A stretch of DNA of 64,000 nt from NCBI RefSeq assembly GCF_002858675.1, contig NZ_PJZF01000013.1, positions 62,001-126,000 of the forward strand. The letters are read 5' to 3'. A program made the translations under genes and the position numbers. Positions 50,915 through 60,276 of this stretch are shown piece after piece (position 1 is the first letter of the stretch; each line of letters opens with the position of its first letter). This DNA comes from Chimaeribacter californicus. GTDB lineage: Bacteria; Pseudomonadota; Gammaproteobacteria; Enterobacterales; Enterobacteriaceae. The notes below the pieces were generated by a model. That model did not search any database, was not told the origin of the DNA, and saw only the letters and a list, made by a program, of their open reading frames with translations.

Positions 50915-52585
50915 CTACGGTGCTTTTTTCATATCGCTGACATTGTTACAGGTAATGCCTTTCGGGCAGTACTTATCCATCAGCTTCAGCGTGACGCCGT
51001 TCGTCCAGCCAAAACCATCCTGCAACGGATATTCACCGCCGCCGCCGCCGCCAAGATTCCCTTCAATCACATATTTTTCCACCAGCTTGTGCTCACGGTC
51101 ATAAGTGGCCTGAACGTTATCCAGGAAGCGCATACCGATCTCTTTTGCCAGCGTCTGTTTGCCGTAGTGATCCAACCCTTCAACCGCCACCCACTGTAGC
51201 GGCGCCCAGCCGTTAGGGGCGTCCCATTGCTGGCCGTTGTGCACATTGGTGGTGGCCAGGCCCCCGGCTTTCACCAGCTGTTTCTCCACCGCATCGGCCG
51301 TTTTCGCGGCTTGATCGTCGCTGGCGGCCTGCATATAGAGCGGGAACAGCGCGGCGGCAGTTAACTGGGTGCGCACGCTGCTGCGTTTCCAGTCATAGTC
51401 GGCATACCAGCCGCCTTGCGCATTCCACAGTGTGCGGTTGATGGCAGCCTGACGTTTTTCTGCCATCTCGGCATAGCGCTGGCTGTCGCTCTGGTTGCCC
51501 GCGGCTTGACTGGCACGCGACAGCGTTTTTTCCAGGTGGAACAGCAGGGCGTTCAGATCCACCGGCACAATGTCGGTGGTGCGGATAGTGGAGATATCTT
51601 TCGGATCGTCAAACCAGCGGGAGCTGAAATCCCAGCCGGAGGCCGCCCCGGCACGCAGATCGCGGTAAAGCTCCGCTTTGTTGCGCGAGGTGGCTTTGTC
51701 TGCCGTGGCGATGTCATCCATATAGGATTCGGTACGCGGCACGTCGCGCGCATCCCAATAGCGGTTCAGCACCGTGCCGTCTTTCAGTTTAACCACACGT
51801 TTGCTGGCGCTGCCCGCCGCCACGCTTTGCGCATCCGCCATCCAGTATTGGTACTCTTTTTGTAACTGCGGCAGGTACTTCACGTAGATGCTGTCACCGC
51901 TATGCTGCGCCAGCACATCCACCATCAGGCTAAAGAACGGCGGCTGCGAGCGGCTCAGGTAATAGCTGCGGTTGCCGTTGGGAATGTGGCCGTAGGTATC
52001 CAGCTCGTGGGCAAAGTTGTCCACCATATCCTGTACGCGATCCCAATGGCCGCTCTCCGCCAGCCCCAGCATGGTGAAGTAGCTGTCCCAGTAGTAAATC
52101 TCGCGGAAGCGGCCGCCCGGCACCACATACGGCTTCGGCAGCGGCAGCAGCGAGTCGTACTGGTTGACTTTGTCGGTGGTGCGCGTCAGCACCGGCCACA
52201 GGCCGTCAATATGCTCGCGCAGGCTCTGCCCGGCAGGCGGCACATAGGTTTCCCCTTTGGCCGGCAGGGTAAAGTTGGCGTCGACAAAGCGCTTCAGATC
52301 AAAATTATGCTGGCCTTTTTGCATCTGCCAGTCGGCCAGAATCGCCGCAGGGTCATATTTCGGCACGGCATCGGCAAATGTCTTCTGATCCGGGAAGAAC
52401 TTCGCCGCCTGCACCGCGTGGTAGAGCGGCCCCAGGCGAACATCAGGCGGCAGGGGTGCCCGGGTTACCAGGCGCTGTTCATCTGCCGCCTGAGCATAAA
52501 AAGACCCCGTTGCCAGCGTGCCGGTTAGCAGCAAAGGCACGAGCAGCGCACCTTTCCAGGGGGAGGTTACGGCCTTTTTCATCAT
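50915..52585 (-). CDS. treA: Periplasmic alpha,alpha-trehalase TreA
   Basis: The 556-residue GH37 enzyme splits trehalose to two glucoses in the periplasm, allowing use under high osmolarity. Both family signatures are seen: [20 protein letters not shown] and [10 protein letters not shown], plus the Gly-rich [15 protein letters not shown] Sec signal peptide ([20 protein letters not shown]) ends near YAQAADEQR. Start at ATGATG 52585/52582 with AGGAGA seven to ten bases upstream; the longer frame upstream is not used. Length is close to E. coli TreA (565). Confidence 0.96.
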   Translation of the reverse strand: MMKKAVTSPWKGALLVPLLLTGTLATGSFYAQAADEQRLVTRAPLPPDVRLGPLYHAVQAAKFFPDQKTFADAVPKYDPAAILADWQMQKGQHNFDLKRFVDANFTLPAKGETYVPPAGQSLREHIDGLWPVLTRTTDKVNQYDSLLPLPKPYVVPGGRFREIYYWDSYFTMLGLAESGHWDRVQDMVDNFAHELDTYGHIPNGNRSYYLSRSQPPFFSLMVDVLAQHSGDSIYVKYLPQLQKEYQYWMADAQSVAAGSASKRVVKLKDGTVLNRYWDARDVPRTESYMDDIATADKATSRNKAELYRDLRAGAASGWDFSSRWFDDPKDISTIRTTDIVPVDLNALLFHLEKTLSRASQAAGNQSDSQRYAEMAEKRQAAINRTLWNAQGGWYADYDWKRSSVRTQLTAAALFPLYMQAASDDQAAKTADAVEKQLVKAGGLATTNVHNGQQWDAPNGWAPLQWVAVEGLDHYGKQTLAKEIGMRFLDNVQATYDREHKLVEKYVIEGNLGGGGGGEYPLQDGFGWTNGVTLKLMDKYCPKGITCNNVSDMKKAP

Positions 52586-52850
52586 CAGTATTCTCCTTGT
52601 CCAGGCCAGACATGGCCTGTAAGTAGTTGACCAGTCAAAAAACTTTAGACGAAAGTGAACAATTTGCCTGTAATCAGGCCGGAAAATGTGAGTTGGGTGA
52701 GGGTTTTGCCCCGCGGCAGCGGCGGAGCAGGGCAGCGTAACCCCTATGATTTGCCACACATAGGGGAGGCAGCCGGTTAATAAACGGGGCCGCAGCCGGC
52801 CGGAATGTCAGCCCATGATGGATAAGCAGGGCTGATGCGATTTCAGCTGC

Positions 52851-53759
52851 TTACCTGACAAAAAACGTCGCCAGCGCCTCAGCCAGTGCCTCGGGTTGTT
52901 CATCGGGGATGAAATGGCCGCTATGGCTGAGGATGATGCCGGTGACGTCATCCGCAAACTGGCGCAGCGGCGCGGCCATATCGGGAATAGACCCCTGATC
53001 GGCGCTGATGGCAAGCAACGGCAGTGTCAGTTTACCCTGCTCGCACAGCGCCCGGTTCTGCGCCGCTGACACAGCCACCTCCCGGTAGGGTGCCAGCCCG
53101 GCACGCAGCGCACCGTTCTGTTTTAACAACCGCACATACTCCGCCATATCGGCATCACTAAAGGCCATGGGGCTGGCGGTTTTGCGCCGCAGGAACCACT
53201 CCAGATAAATCTCTTCCCGCCCCTCGATTAATGCTTCCGGCAGATCCGGCAATAAATGGAACGCGAAATGCCAGGTTTTCCAGGCTTTATCCGGTGTGGC
53301 AGGCAAGGCATCGGGCAGCGTAATGCCCGGAATACCTGCATCGAGCAGCGCCAGTTTAATGACCTGCGGGCTATAACGCATGGCATAAGGCCAGGCCACC
53401 CAGGCACCCACATCATGGGCCGCGAGATAGTAGCGTTCCATCTCCAGTTTTTGCATCAGCCCTTGCACTTTCGCGGCCAGGGCAAGGGTGTCGTAACCGG
53501 ATTGCGGCTTGTCAGAGTCGCCTTGCCCGGGCAGGTCTGGCGCGACGATCTGGTAACGGTCGGCCAATCGGGCCATCACTTTATGCCAGGCGTACCCGCT
53601 TTGCGGGAAGCCCGCCAGCAGCAGCAATATCTCCCCCTGCGGGTTGCCGCCCCTGACGTAGTGCAGCCGGACGCCCTCTACCGTCGCGTAATAGTGGGCA
53701 AAGCCGGGCAGGCCGGCCACCGGTTGTGACCAGGGTTGGGTGAGTACAGTGTCAGACAT
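52851..53759 (-). CDS. Alpha/beta hydrolase with Asp nucleophile (epoxide hydrolase/haloacetate dehalogenase-like)
   Basis: The 302-residue hydrolase has oxyanion motif LAGFPQSGYAWHK (48-60), DLPGQGDSDKP (75-85) and nucleophile elbow AAHDVGAWVAWP with Asp116, so it is in the epoxide hydrolase/fluoroacetate dehalogenase branch. The catalytic His is in LSHSGHFIPDEQPEAL. It lies downstream of the TetR gene on the same strand. A perfect palindrome (53777-53794) matching the one at the TetR start sits just before it, so that TetR very likely controls it. Confidence 0.87.
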   Translation of the reverse strand: MSDTVLTQPWSQPVAGLPGFAHYYATVEGVRLHYVRGGNPQGEILLLLAGFPQSGYAWHKVMARLADRYQIVAPDLPGQGDSDKPQSGYDTLALAAKVQGLMQKLEMERYYLAAHDVGAWVAWPYAMRYSPQVIKLALLDAGIPGITLPDALPATPDKAWKTWHFAFHLLPDLPEALIEGREEIYLEWFLRRKTASPMAFSDADMAEYVRLLKQNGALRAGLAPYREVAVSAAQNRALCEQGKLTLPLLAISADQGSIPDMAAPLRQFADDVTGIILSHSGHFIPDEQPEALAEALATFFVR

Positions 53760-53776
53760 GTTAACCTCCGGATATT

Positions 53777-53794
53777 AGGAAATGATCATTTCCT
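53777..53794. promoter_or_regulatory. TetR operator upstream of the hydrolase
   Basis: AGGAAATGATCATTTCCT is a perfect 18-bp palindrome 17 bases upstream of the hydrolase start. The same arms (AGGAA / TTCCT) occur in the palindrome over the TetR start at 54476-54499. Confidence 0.8.
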
Positions 53795-53829
53795 TATTAG
53801 GGAAAAATTTTATCACTTTGCACGTAAGG

Positions 53830-53849
53830 CCCCGCCCGTTAGGGCGGGG
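53830..53849 (-). terminator. GC-rich hairpin after the TetR gene
   Basis: CCCCGCCC / GGGCGGGG eight-base stem with GTTA loop, six bases past the TetR stop. The flank GGAGTCGTCA resembles the hairpin at 26429-26450. No clear T run in the direction of transcription apart from a distant one. Confidence 0.5.
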
Positions 53850-53855
53850 GAGTCG

Positions 53856-54476
53856 TCAATCGAGCAGCGTGAGGGCTGTGGCGATCAGTCGCTCGCGTGC
53901 CGGTAAGTCCCCGGTTTTTCCTGCCACACGCATACCCAGCACCAGGCACAGCAGCACGCCGCTGAGTGCGTCAGCATCATGCTGTGGATTAACCGAGCCG
54001 TCCTGCCGGCCCTGTTCAATCAATTGCAGGATAGAGCGCAGATTACGCGTAAGGGCGGCCTGCACCAGGCCTGAAAGTTCGGCATCCAGCTGCTGTAATT
54101 CAACGGCGCTGCCGACCACCAGGCAGCCGCGCCGCCCTTCGATATCACTGGCAGACTCCAGGTAGAAGCGCAACAGTTCTGCAATTTTTGCGCGGCCATC
54201 AGGGTGTTGTGCCAGCCGCTCACTGAGCGCCTTATTGCGCAGCGAGGTATAGCGCGCGAAGACTTGCAGGAACAGGCCGCGTTTGTCATGAAACGCTTTG
54301 TAGATACTGCCAACCGTGAGCTGCATGGCCGCGCTCAGATCGCTGACCGAGGCGTTGTGGTAACCCTTTTCACGGAATACCAACATGGCCAGATCCAGCG
54401 CTGTTTCGCGGTCAAACTCTCGCGGGCGACCTCGTTCACGGGTTGCCGGGCGGTTCTCAGGCATGATGTTTATCAT
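53856..54476 (-). CDS. TetR/AcrR family regulator
   Basis: The 206-residue repressor has RPREFDRETALDLAMLVFRE, KGYHNASVSDLSAAMQLTVG and SIYKAFHDKRGLFLQVF as the HTH (about 15-65). A helical C-terminal ligand domain follows. Its start codon lies at the edge of a long palindrome (54476-54499), implying autorepression, and the same operator precedes the downstream hydrolase. Inducer unknown, probably related to the hydrolase substrate. Confidence 0.9.
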   Translation of the reverse strand: MINIMPENRPATRERGRPREFDRETALDLAMLVFREKGYHNASVSDLSAAMQLTVGSIYKAFHDKRGLFLQVFARYTSLRNKALSERLAQHPDGRAKIAELLRFYLESASDIEGRRGCLVVGSAVELQQLDAELSGLVQAALTRNLRSILQLIEQGRQDGSVNPQHDADALSGVLLCLVLGMRVAGKTGDLPARERLIATALTLLD

Positions 54477-54499
54477 TTAGGAAACAATCGATTCCTAAA
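54476..54499. promoter_or_regulatory. TetR operator overlapping its own start
   Basis: TTTAGGAA (54476-54483) and TTCCTAAA (54492-54499) are perfect eight-base arms around eight bases (ACAATCGA). The right part of the sequence reads as the leader and start of the TetR gene on the minus strand. Confidence 0.8.
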
Positions 54500-54726
54500 T
54501 ACTCCCATATATTCGCCGGAATGAAAAGTATGTAGATTCTGTAGTATGAAGCGCTGCTGAAAACGAAACAGCGGAACAGCCGATGAGCTGACCGCAATTC
54601 TTTCCAATACCACAAAGCTGCGGGATGATTTATTGAATGCCTCATTACCCCAAAGGAAGGACACCGCATGTTTACTATGCCTTTTTGGCCGGCACCCGGC
54701 CCGTATCATCCCGAAGGCGTCATCCT

Positions 54727-55365
54727 ATGATGCAATTCTCAAATGGATTTTTGCTGAGCCTGTCGCTATGCCTGGATATCGGGATTGCCAATATCGCCAT
54801 GATTACGCTTGCCATGCAGCGGGGGTATTTCCATGGGTTCTGGCTGGGGATCGGGACCTGCGTCGGTGATTTGGTTTATGCGTTACTGGCGTTGGCCGGG
54901 ATGGCGGTACTGCTGCAGTATGAGGCTGTTCGGTGGACGCTGTGGATAGGCGGGGGAGCGCTGCTGGTGTGGTTCGCGGTCAAAATGATCGCAGCGGCTT
55001 GCCAAAAATCCGCTGAGCTGACGATGAACGAACCGCACCCGTCCCGCTCATTGTTCCGCGAGTTCGGCCGGGGGGTGCTGCTCGCCATGTCATCGCCCAG
55101 CGCCATACTCTGGTTTGCAACGGTAGGCGGCGCCCTCATCTCCCGGATGGGGCAGCACAGCGTAACGGCCTCGTCCTGGTTTCTGAGCGGCTTTTTCCTT
55201 GCGGGCGTGTTCTGGACCTGCGTGCTGTGTCTGGTCGGCAGCGCTGGCGGTAAGCTTCTGGGGCCTCGCTTACTGAACTATTCGTATATCGCGTCAGCCG
55301 TGATCTTCAGCTACTTTGCCGTTTACGTCATTGTGTCTGGGTACCGGGAATTCAACATCACCTGA
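54727..55365 (+). CDS. LysE-family translocator (amino acid exporter)
   Basis: The 212-residue membrane protein has five to six helices. It starts MMQFSNGFLLSLSLCLDIGI and has GIGTCVGDLVYALLALAG, REFGRGVLLAMSSPSAILWF and a C-terminal LNYSYIASAVIFSYFAVYVI. The LysE/RhtB/ArgO superfamily exports amino acids. ATG 54727 is chosen because upstream codons encode no membrane pattern and GAAGG lies nine bases before. It is convergent with the AraC gene with which it overlaps by eight bases. Substrate unknown. Confidence 0.87.
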   Translation: MMQFSNGFLLSLSLCLDIGIANIAMITLAMQRGYFHGFWLGIGTCVGDLVYALLALAGMAVLLQYEAVRWTLWIGGGALLVWFAVKMIAAACQKSAELTMNEPHPSRSLFREFGRGVLLAMSSPSAILWFATVGGALISRMGQHSVTASSWFLSGFFLAGVFWTCVLCLVGSAGGKLLGPRLLNYSYIASAVIFSYFAVYVIVSGYREFNIT

Positions 55366-56146
55366 TCTGGGAAGCGTAATGATGGGGCGTCGTCCCCATG
55401 ACTTTGCGAAACGCGTTGATAAAGTGGCTCTGGTCATAAAATCCCAGTGAAATCGCGGCATCCAGGGGATGAACATGATTGCGCAGCAGGTTGCGCGCCT
55501 GATGCAGGCGCAGCTGCATATGGTATTGCAGGGGCGGCATCCCGGTGTGCTGCGTGAACCGGCGGACAAGATGATATTTACTCAGGCCTGCCACCTCGGC
55601 CAGCCTGTCAAGTTGGGGCTTAACGCTGAGGTTTTCGCGTAAATAGTCAATGACCCATTGAAGCCTGTTTTCCTCATCGCGGTTTAAAACCGCCTGCGGC
55701 TCCAGGAGTTCACCGCAGAGCAGCACCAGTTCCTGCTCCTGGCTGCTGCCGGCATCCTGATGCGCCGAGTCAGCAAAACGACAGAGTGCGCCAAACAGCC
55801 GCGGGTCGTTGAGAATACCCTCCCGCAGCACGGGGGCTTCATGGCCACTCTGCACGTTGTGTTCCGCTGCCATGGTTTTTAACAGACTCTGAGGCAGATG
55901 CACGCTGACGAACTCCACGCGCTCGCTGCCAAAGCGTGACGCCTGAATCGTCCCGGGGTTATAGAGGGTCACCTGGCCACTTTTCACGTACCCGGTGTGG
56001 CCGGCGAGCCAGATCTCTTCGGTGCCGGTGAGGTTCGCGCTGATCACGTACTCATCATGCAGATGCCGGGGAAAGCCGGAATCACAGGCGGTGACCCGTG
56101 AGCACTCGATGCCGTTTTGACTGAACCACTCTGCAGAATGCAGCAT
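55358..56146 (-). CDS. AraC-family regulator
   Basis: The 262-residue activator-type protein has an N-terminal cupin sensing domain (about 20-120, RHLHDEYVISANLTGTEEIW) and a C-terminal double HTH (about 165-262: VKPQLDRLAEVAGLSKYHLV, DAAISLGFYDQSHFINAFRK, VMGTTPHHY). It is tail-to-tail with the LysE exporter, which it probably regulates as in many AraC/LysE pairs. ATG 56146 is used; a GTG at 56152 would add two residues. Confidence 0.88.
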   Translation of the reverse strand: MLHSAEWFSQNGIECSRVTACDSGFPRHLHDEYVISANLTGTEEIWLAGHTGYVKSGQVTLYNPGTIQASRFGSERVEFVSVHLPQSLLKTMAAEHNVQSGHEAPVLREGILNDPRLFGALCRFADSAHQDAGSSQEQELVLLCGELLEPQAVLNRDEENRLQWVIDYLRENLSVKPQLDRLAEVAGLSKYHLVRRFTQHTGMPPLQYHMQLRLHQARNLLRNHVHPLDAAISLGFYDQSHFINAFRKVMGTTPHHYASQIR

Positions 56147-56284
56147 TACCACCGCCCCAGACCTGACGTAACAATAATGATTAATGTTTTTATCAAATCA
56201 TTAACTGCCCGGGATTTCAACGGCCGCGTTATGTCTGGCTTATATTGGCAGGCAGCCGCCTGCCGGGGGAGGTGAAAGGCGCTG

Positions 56285-56761
56285 TTATTCGGCAAATTTC
56301 AGCAGTGCTTCGCCATCAAGGCGGTAGCGTACCCATTCAGATTGCGGCAGCGCGCCAATGCTCAGGTAAAAATCAATGGCGGGCTGGTTCCAGTCCAGCA
56401 CACTCCATTCAAGGCGGCCGCACCGCCGTTTCACTGCGTATTGCGCGATAGTTTTCAGCAATGCCCTTCCCGCACCTTTGCCGCGATAATCCGGGGAAAT
56501 GTATAAATCTTCCATATAGATACCGTTACGCCCAAGCCATGTGGAGTAGCTGGTGAAGAAAACGGCATACCCGACGGTTTTACCCTCAATTTCACAGATC
56601 AACGCTTCGGTTTTACTGCCTGCACCAAACAGGGTTTCCCGGATCTCATCCGGCGTGGTGACAACTTCTTCCGGCGCTTTTTCATACACGGCCAGCTCAT
56701 AGATCATATCGTAAATTGCTGTTGCGTCTTCCGGGCGGGCCTGGCGAATCGTAATGCTCAT
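56285..56761 (-). CDS. GNAT-family N-acetyltransferase
   Basis: The 158-residue acetyltransferase is of the diamine/spermidine acetyltransferase-like group: MSITIRQARPEDATAIYDMI, YMEDLYISPDYRGKGAGRAL (acetyl-CoA P-loop), RLEWSVLDWNQPAIDFYLSIG. ATG 56761 has AGGAAA upstream; an earlier in-frame start is not supported. It is divergent from the LysR gene. A role in acetylating a small amine is possible but unproven. Confidence 0.88.
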   Translation of the reverse strand: MSITIRQARPEDATAIYDMIYELAVYEKAPEEVVTTPDEIRETLFGAGSKTEALICEIEGKTVGYAVFFTSYSTWLGRNGIYMEDLYISPDYRGKGAGRALLKTIAQYAVKRRCGRLEWSVLDWNQPAIDFYLSIGALPQSEWVRYRLDGEALLKFAE

Positions 56762-56853
56762 TAATTTTCCTGTGGTTTCTGCATGGGGTAGGCATTGATG
56801 GCGCCAAGCATAAGCATTATTGTCAGAAGAGTTAAGTGCAACGAAATCAACCA

Positions 56854-57786
56854 ATGATGAATATTATGCATCCGGCACTGAGGCGTCTTGATTTAAACCT
56901 TCTGCCTGTTTTTGACGCGATTTATCGTCACCGTTCTGTTCGTCTGGCGGCGGATGAACTGGCGATGAGCACATCGGCGCTGAGCCACGCGCTGTCGCGG
57001 CTGCGCATGACGCTCAATGATCCGTTATTTTACCGGGAAGGCCACCGTATGTGCCCCAGCGTGTATGCCGCTCAGCTCGCGCCTTCTATTGCATCGGCAC
57101 TGAAATTCCTTAATCAGGAGCTGACGCCGCAGCCGGAGTTTGAAGCCTCCAGTAGTACAGAGTGTTTACAGATTGCGATTACGGATTTTACCGCGTTTTG
57201 CATTTTCCCTGCTCTGATGCACCAACTACAGCACAACGCACCCGGCTTGCGCTTCGAGCTACTTTATTTGCCGCACAGCCCGGCGCTGACGGAACTGCTG
57301 GCGGGCGAAGTGGATCTGGCGCTTGGATTCAGCACGCCGGATGATGTCCGGCATCCGGAACTGGACGAGATAAACTGGTTCGAAGATGAGTATGTCGTCA
57401 TCAGCAACAAAAGCCGGACGCAGCTGACGCTGGAGGATTATCTCGCCGCCCGGCACCTGGTGGTGACACCCTGGAATGAGAAGCGGGGTGTTCTGGATTT
57501 ACAGCTTGAACAGATGGGTTATACACGGCAGATAGCGATTAAAACGCCTTCCATGCTTAGCGCGCCGTTTATTGTTGCGGAAAGCGATTTGTTGATGGCG
57601 ATCCCCCGTTTTGCCGCTGAGAAGTTAGTGCCGGCAATGGATATCAAGATTTTTGCATTACCGTTCGAGATACGCCCGTTTGAAGTAAAAATTTATTCGC
57701 ATAAACGCAGTGGTAAGCGAGGGGCGACGCACTGGCTGAAGGCAGTTCTGCAACTGTTGGCACAAGAGGTTAATTCAGGGCGGTGA
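56854..57786 (+). CDS. LysR-family regulator
   Basis: The 310-residue regulator of the LeuO/NodD-like subgroup has ALRRLDLNLLPVFDAIYRHR and MSTSALSHALSRLRMTLNDP, then an effector-binding domain (about 100-305). The start ATG 56854 (ATGATGAAT) is chosen; a GTG at 56836 is possible. A 111-base gap separates it from the DapF-like gene on the same strand, so it may regulate that gene or the divergent GNAT gene. Confidence 0.86.
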   Translation: MMNIMHPALRRLDLNLLPVFDAIYRHRSVRLAADELAMSTSALSHALSRLRMTLNDPLFYREGHRMCPSVYAAQLAPSIASALKFLNQELTPQPEFEASSSTECLQIAITDFTAFCIFPALMHQLQHNAPGLRFELLYLPHSPALTELLAGEVDLALGFSTPDDVRHPELDEINWFEDEYVVISNKSRTQLTLEDYLAARHLVVTPWNEKRGVLDLQLEQMGYTRQIAIKTPSMLSAPFIVAESDLLMAIPRFAAEKLVPAMDIKIFALPFEIRPFEVKIYSHKRSGKRGATHWLKAVLQLLAQEVNSGR

Positions 57787-57897
57787 ATGAGGAAAAGCTG
57801 ATCTTTTGATGTTGTCTTATCTTTTGTGTTTGGAACGCTTACTGGAAAAGTTATTGTAATATCTTGTTAAATCATCCATTCCAGAGCACCAGACACT

Positions 57898-58755
57898 ATG
57901 ACACCTTTACTGCTCCATAAATATCACGGGCTGGGTAATGATTACCTGGTCTGCCACCGTTCTGTGGCCGAACAGCTGAGCAATGAGCAGATCCGTATCT
58001 TGTGCCATCGCCACTATGGCGTCGGCTCTGACGGTCTGCTCATCGACAGTGGTGAAACCATTCCCACCCTGCGCATCATCAATCCGGATGGTTCTGAAGC
58101 CGAGAAAAGCGGCAACGGTCTGCGCATCTATGCCCGTTATCTTTTTGATATCGGCCGGGTCGGACATCAGCCTTTTTTAGTGCACACCGCGGGCGGTGAC
58201 GTACATTGCCACGTTCATGAAGATCCTCATCAAATCACAGTGGAAATGGGCCGGGCTAATTTCACTCCGGCGGCCTTACCCGCCTTGCTTGATCTGCCCG
58301 AAGCGTTGAATTATCCGTTGAAACTGGCGGATGAAACTCTGTCAGTATCGCTGGTCTCTATGGGCAATCCACATTGTGTCGTGCCGGTCGGGAAACTTGA
58401 TTTGGCACAGGTTCATCGTTTAGGCCCACACATTGAAAACCATCCGTTGTTCCCCAGACGCACCAATGTGCAATTCGTGGAAGTGGTCGATCGCCATACA
58501 CTGCGGATCGGTATCTGGGAGCGGGGTGCCGGTTTTACGATGGCATCCGGCAGCAGCAGTTGCGCTGCTGCCAGCGTAATGCGCAAGTTAAACCGGGTGG
58601 ATGACCGGGTCAGCGTCAATATGCCGGGCGGTGAGTTGCACATCACCTTCAGTGATGGTTTTCACGTCAGCATGTGTGGCCCGGTGCATAAAATAGCCAG
58701 CCTGACGCTGGATAAGGACTGCTTTGCCGGTGGCGATAATGCCCTCTCTGCCTGA
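57898..58755 (+). CDS. Diaminopimelate epimerase-like protein with both catalytic cysteines replaced by serine
   Basis: The 285-residue DapF-fold protein matches HKYHGLGNDYLV, VGSDGLLIDSGE, NPDGSEAEKSGNGLRIYARY, VSMGNPHCVV and ERGAGFTMASGSSSCAAA. In true DapF, Cys73 and Cys217 (in A-E-x-C-G-N-G and x-A-C-G-T-G) are the two acid/base residues; here both positions are Ser (Ser71 and Ser217). Substrate-binding Asn/Asp/Glu residues around them are kept. The usual GTG-S-C loop is SSS-C. It is an isolated gene behind a LysR regulator, not in a lysine operon, so it is a paralogue with changed or lost chemistry. Confidence 0.85.
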   Translation: MTPLLLHKYHGLGNDYLVCHRSVAEQLSNEQIRILCHRHYGVGSDGLLIDSGETIPTLRIINPDGSEAEKSGNGLRIYARYLFDIGRVGHQPFLVHTAGGDVHCHVHEDPHQITVEMGRANFTPAALPALLDLPEALNYPLKLADETLSVSLVSMGNPHCVVPVGKLDLAQVHRLGPHIENHPLFPRRTNVQFVEVVDRHTLRIGIWERGAGFTMASGSSSCAAASVMRKLNRVDDRVSVNMPGGELHITFSDGFHVSMCGPVHKIASLTLDKDCFAGGDNALSA

Positions 58756-58761
58756 GGGGGA

Positions 58762-58784
58762 AAAGGGTGGGTTTCCACCTTTTT
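58762..58784 (+). terminator. Rho-independent terminator after the DapF-like gene
   Basis: GGTGG (58766-58770) pairs with CCACC (58775-58779), extended by A/T pairs on both sides; five T follow (58780-58784). It lies about ten bases after the stop codon. Confidence 0.85.
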
Positions 58785-59002
58785 GAATATCGGGCCGGTT
58801 GCCATTCGCCCATTTTCAGGGGGCAAAAATATGCCAGGCTCCCTATTTGTGCGTTTTTTTTGTGCCAGGGAAGGCAGTTGACTAAATTTTTCATAAAATA
58901 ATAGGCGTAATCATGTAATCCGCAGATAACCGGGAAGACAACGGTTACTGGTTTTAGTTACTTATCTGACAACTCAAGGTTGTCGGCTGAACATAAGGGA
59001 AA

Positions 59003-60091
59003 ATGATGCCATTGATATTTAGTGAGTTATCTGGCGCGCCATCATGGGTGACGGCTGTATTGCTCGTCACGTTCTCATTCGCGGTGGGTTTTCTGGCCCG
59101 GTTTATACTTCTCAGGTTCATCCGCTACTGGCAGAATCGTGACAGAAAATTATTCAAATCACTTGAAAAGCATCTTCGTGGATCCATGTTTCTTTTCCTC
59201 CCCTTAATGTTAATAAATGTGGGGGTGAATTATATTGACATGCACCCGGACGCCCTTGCTTTTATTACCACAACCGTCAATACGTTTATTATATTATCCT
59301 TGTGTTCCATTTTGATCCGGTTGACCAATGTGGCGCAGGATATGCTTTTTATACGCTATGATATTACTATTGCAAATAACCTTCGTGCCCGTAAAATCCG
59401 CACTCAAATAATATACGTTAAAAAAGTCGCTATCGTCCTGCTTGTGTCATTGAGTGTTTCTCTGATTCTGCTCAGTTTCCCGGGTGTGCGGAAATTCGGG
59501 ACTACCATCCTGGCCGGTGCCGGGGTGGCAGGAATAATTATCGGGTTTGCCCTTCAGAAGTCGCTGGTCAACCTGTTTGCCGGTATTCAGATTGCCTTTA
59601 CGCAACCTATAAAAATTGACGATGCCGTGGTGGTTGAAAATGAATGGGGCTGGATTGAAGAGATAAACCTGACCTATATTGTTGTGCGTATCTGGGACTT
59701 ACGCCGGCTGGTCTTGCCCATTACTTACTTTACAGAAAAGCCTTTCCAGAACTGGACGCGTAATGACGCACAAATATTAGGTTCTGTTTTTCTTTACCTT
59801 GATTATTCCATGCCGTTAGATCCTCTGCGTAAGCATTTTGAAAAAGTACTCAGTGAAACAACACTCTGGGATCAACAGACGCAGGTGCTTCAGGTTACCG
59901 ATACGAATGAAAAAACCATGACGATCAGATTATTGATGACCGCACAGAACTCCCCCACGGCCTGGGATTTACGCTGCCACGTGCGGGAAAAAATGATTGA
60001 GTTTATCCAGCAAAATTATCCGCAGAGCCTTCCTCACGTGCGGGCAACCCTGACCGATGCCGGTTCGATAGCCCAGGAGGCCAGGGGGTAA
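59003..60091 (+). CDS. Small-conductance mechanosensitive channel, MscS family
   Basis: The 362-residue membrane channel has N-terminal helices (about 18-38, 62-80, 88-106, 140-165), the MscS pore helix region TTILAGAGVAGIIIGFALQK (about 170-190) and the beta domain FAGIQIAFTQPIKIDDAVVV, EWGWIEEINLTYIVVRIWDL, NWTRNDAQ. It opens to release solutes on hypo-osmotic shock. Length and the extra helices suggest a YbdG/YnaI-like branch rather than MscS itself. The 5' region is AT-rich and AAGGGA precedes the ATG. Confidence 0.88.
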   Translation: MMPLIFSELSGAPSWVTAVLLVTFSFAVGFLARFILLRFIRYWQNRDRKLFKSLEKHLRGSMFLFLPLMLINVGVNYIDMHPDALAFITTTVNTFIILSLCSILIRLTNVAQDMLFIRYDITIANNLRARKIRTQIIYVKKVAIVLLVSLSVSLILLSFPGVRKFGTTILAGAGVAGIIIGFALQKSLVNLFAGIQIAFTQPIKIDDAVVVENEWGWIEEINLTYIVVRIWDLRRLVLPITYFTEKPFQNWTRNDAQILGSVFLYLDYSMPLDPLRKHFEKVLSETTLWDQQTQVLQVTDTNEKTMTIRLLMTAQNSPTAWDLRCHVREKMIEFIQQNYPQSLPHVRATLTDAGSIAQEARG

Positions 60092-60117
60092 TTACGTTCA
60101 TTGATACAGAGTGGAAC

Positions 60118-60163
60118 GTACAGGTACCCTGAGCGTGCTGCTTACGCATCAGGGCAACTGTAC
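60118..60163 (+). terminator. Imperfect hairpin after the MscS-type gene
   Basis: GTACAG and CCCTGA in the left half are complementary to TCAGGG and CTGTAC in the right half, with short mismatched joints; TTCTGCTTTT follows. About 27 bases after the stop. Confidence 0.5.
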
Positions 60164-60276
60164 TTCTGCTTTTCACTTATAAGTGTCAGAGTTTGCCCAC
60201 TATCAGAAGCGGGCAGTCGCTGATTCCTCTTTCATTCAGATCCTCGTCGGGTAGCCGTACCACCGGCTACACTTCA

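Noticed and set aside
51030-51065. Run of glycine codons in treA as a possible repeat expansion
   Set aside because: The Gly-rich stretch before [10 protein letters not shown] is a conserved trehalase feature.
51902-52528. 208-codon plus-strand frame over treA
   Set aside because: Antisense of an unambiguous trehalase.
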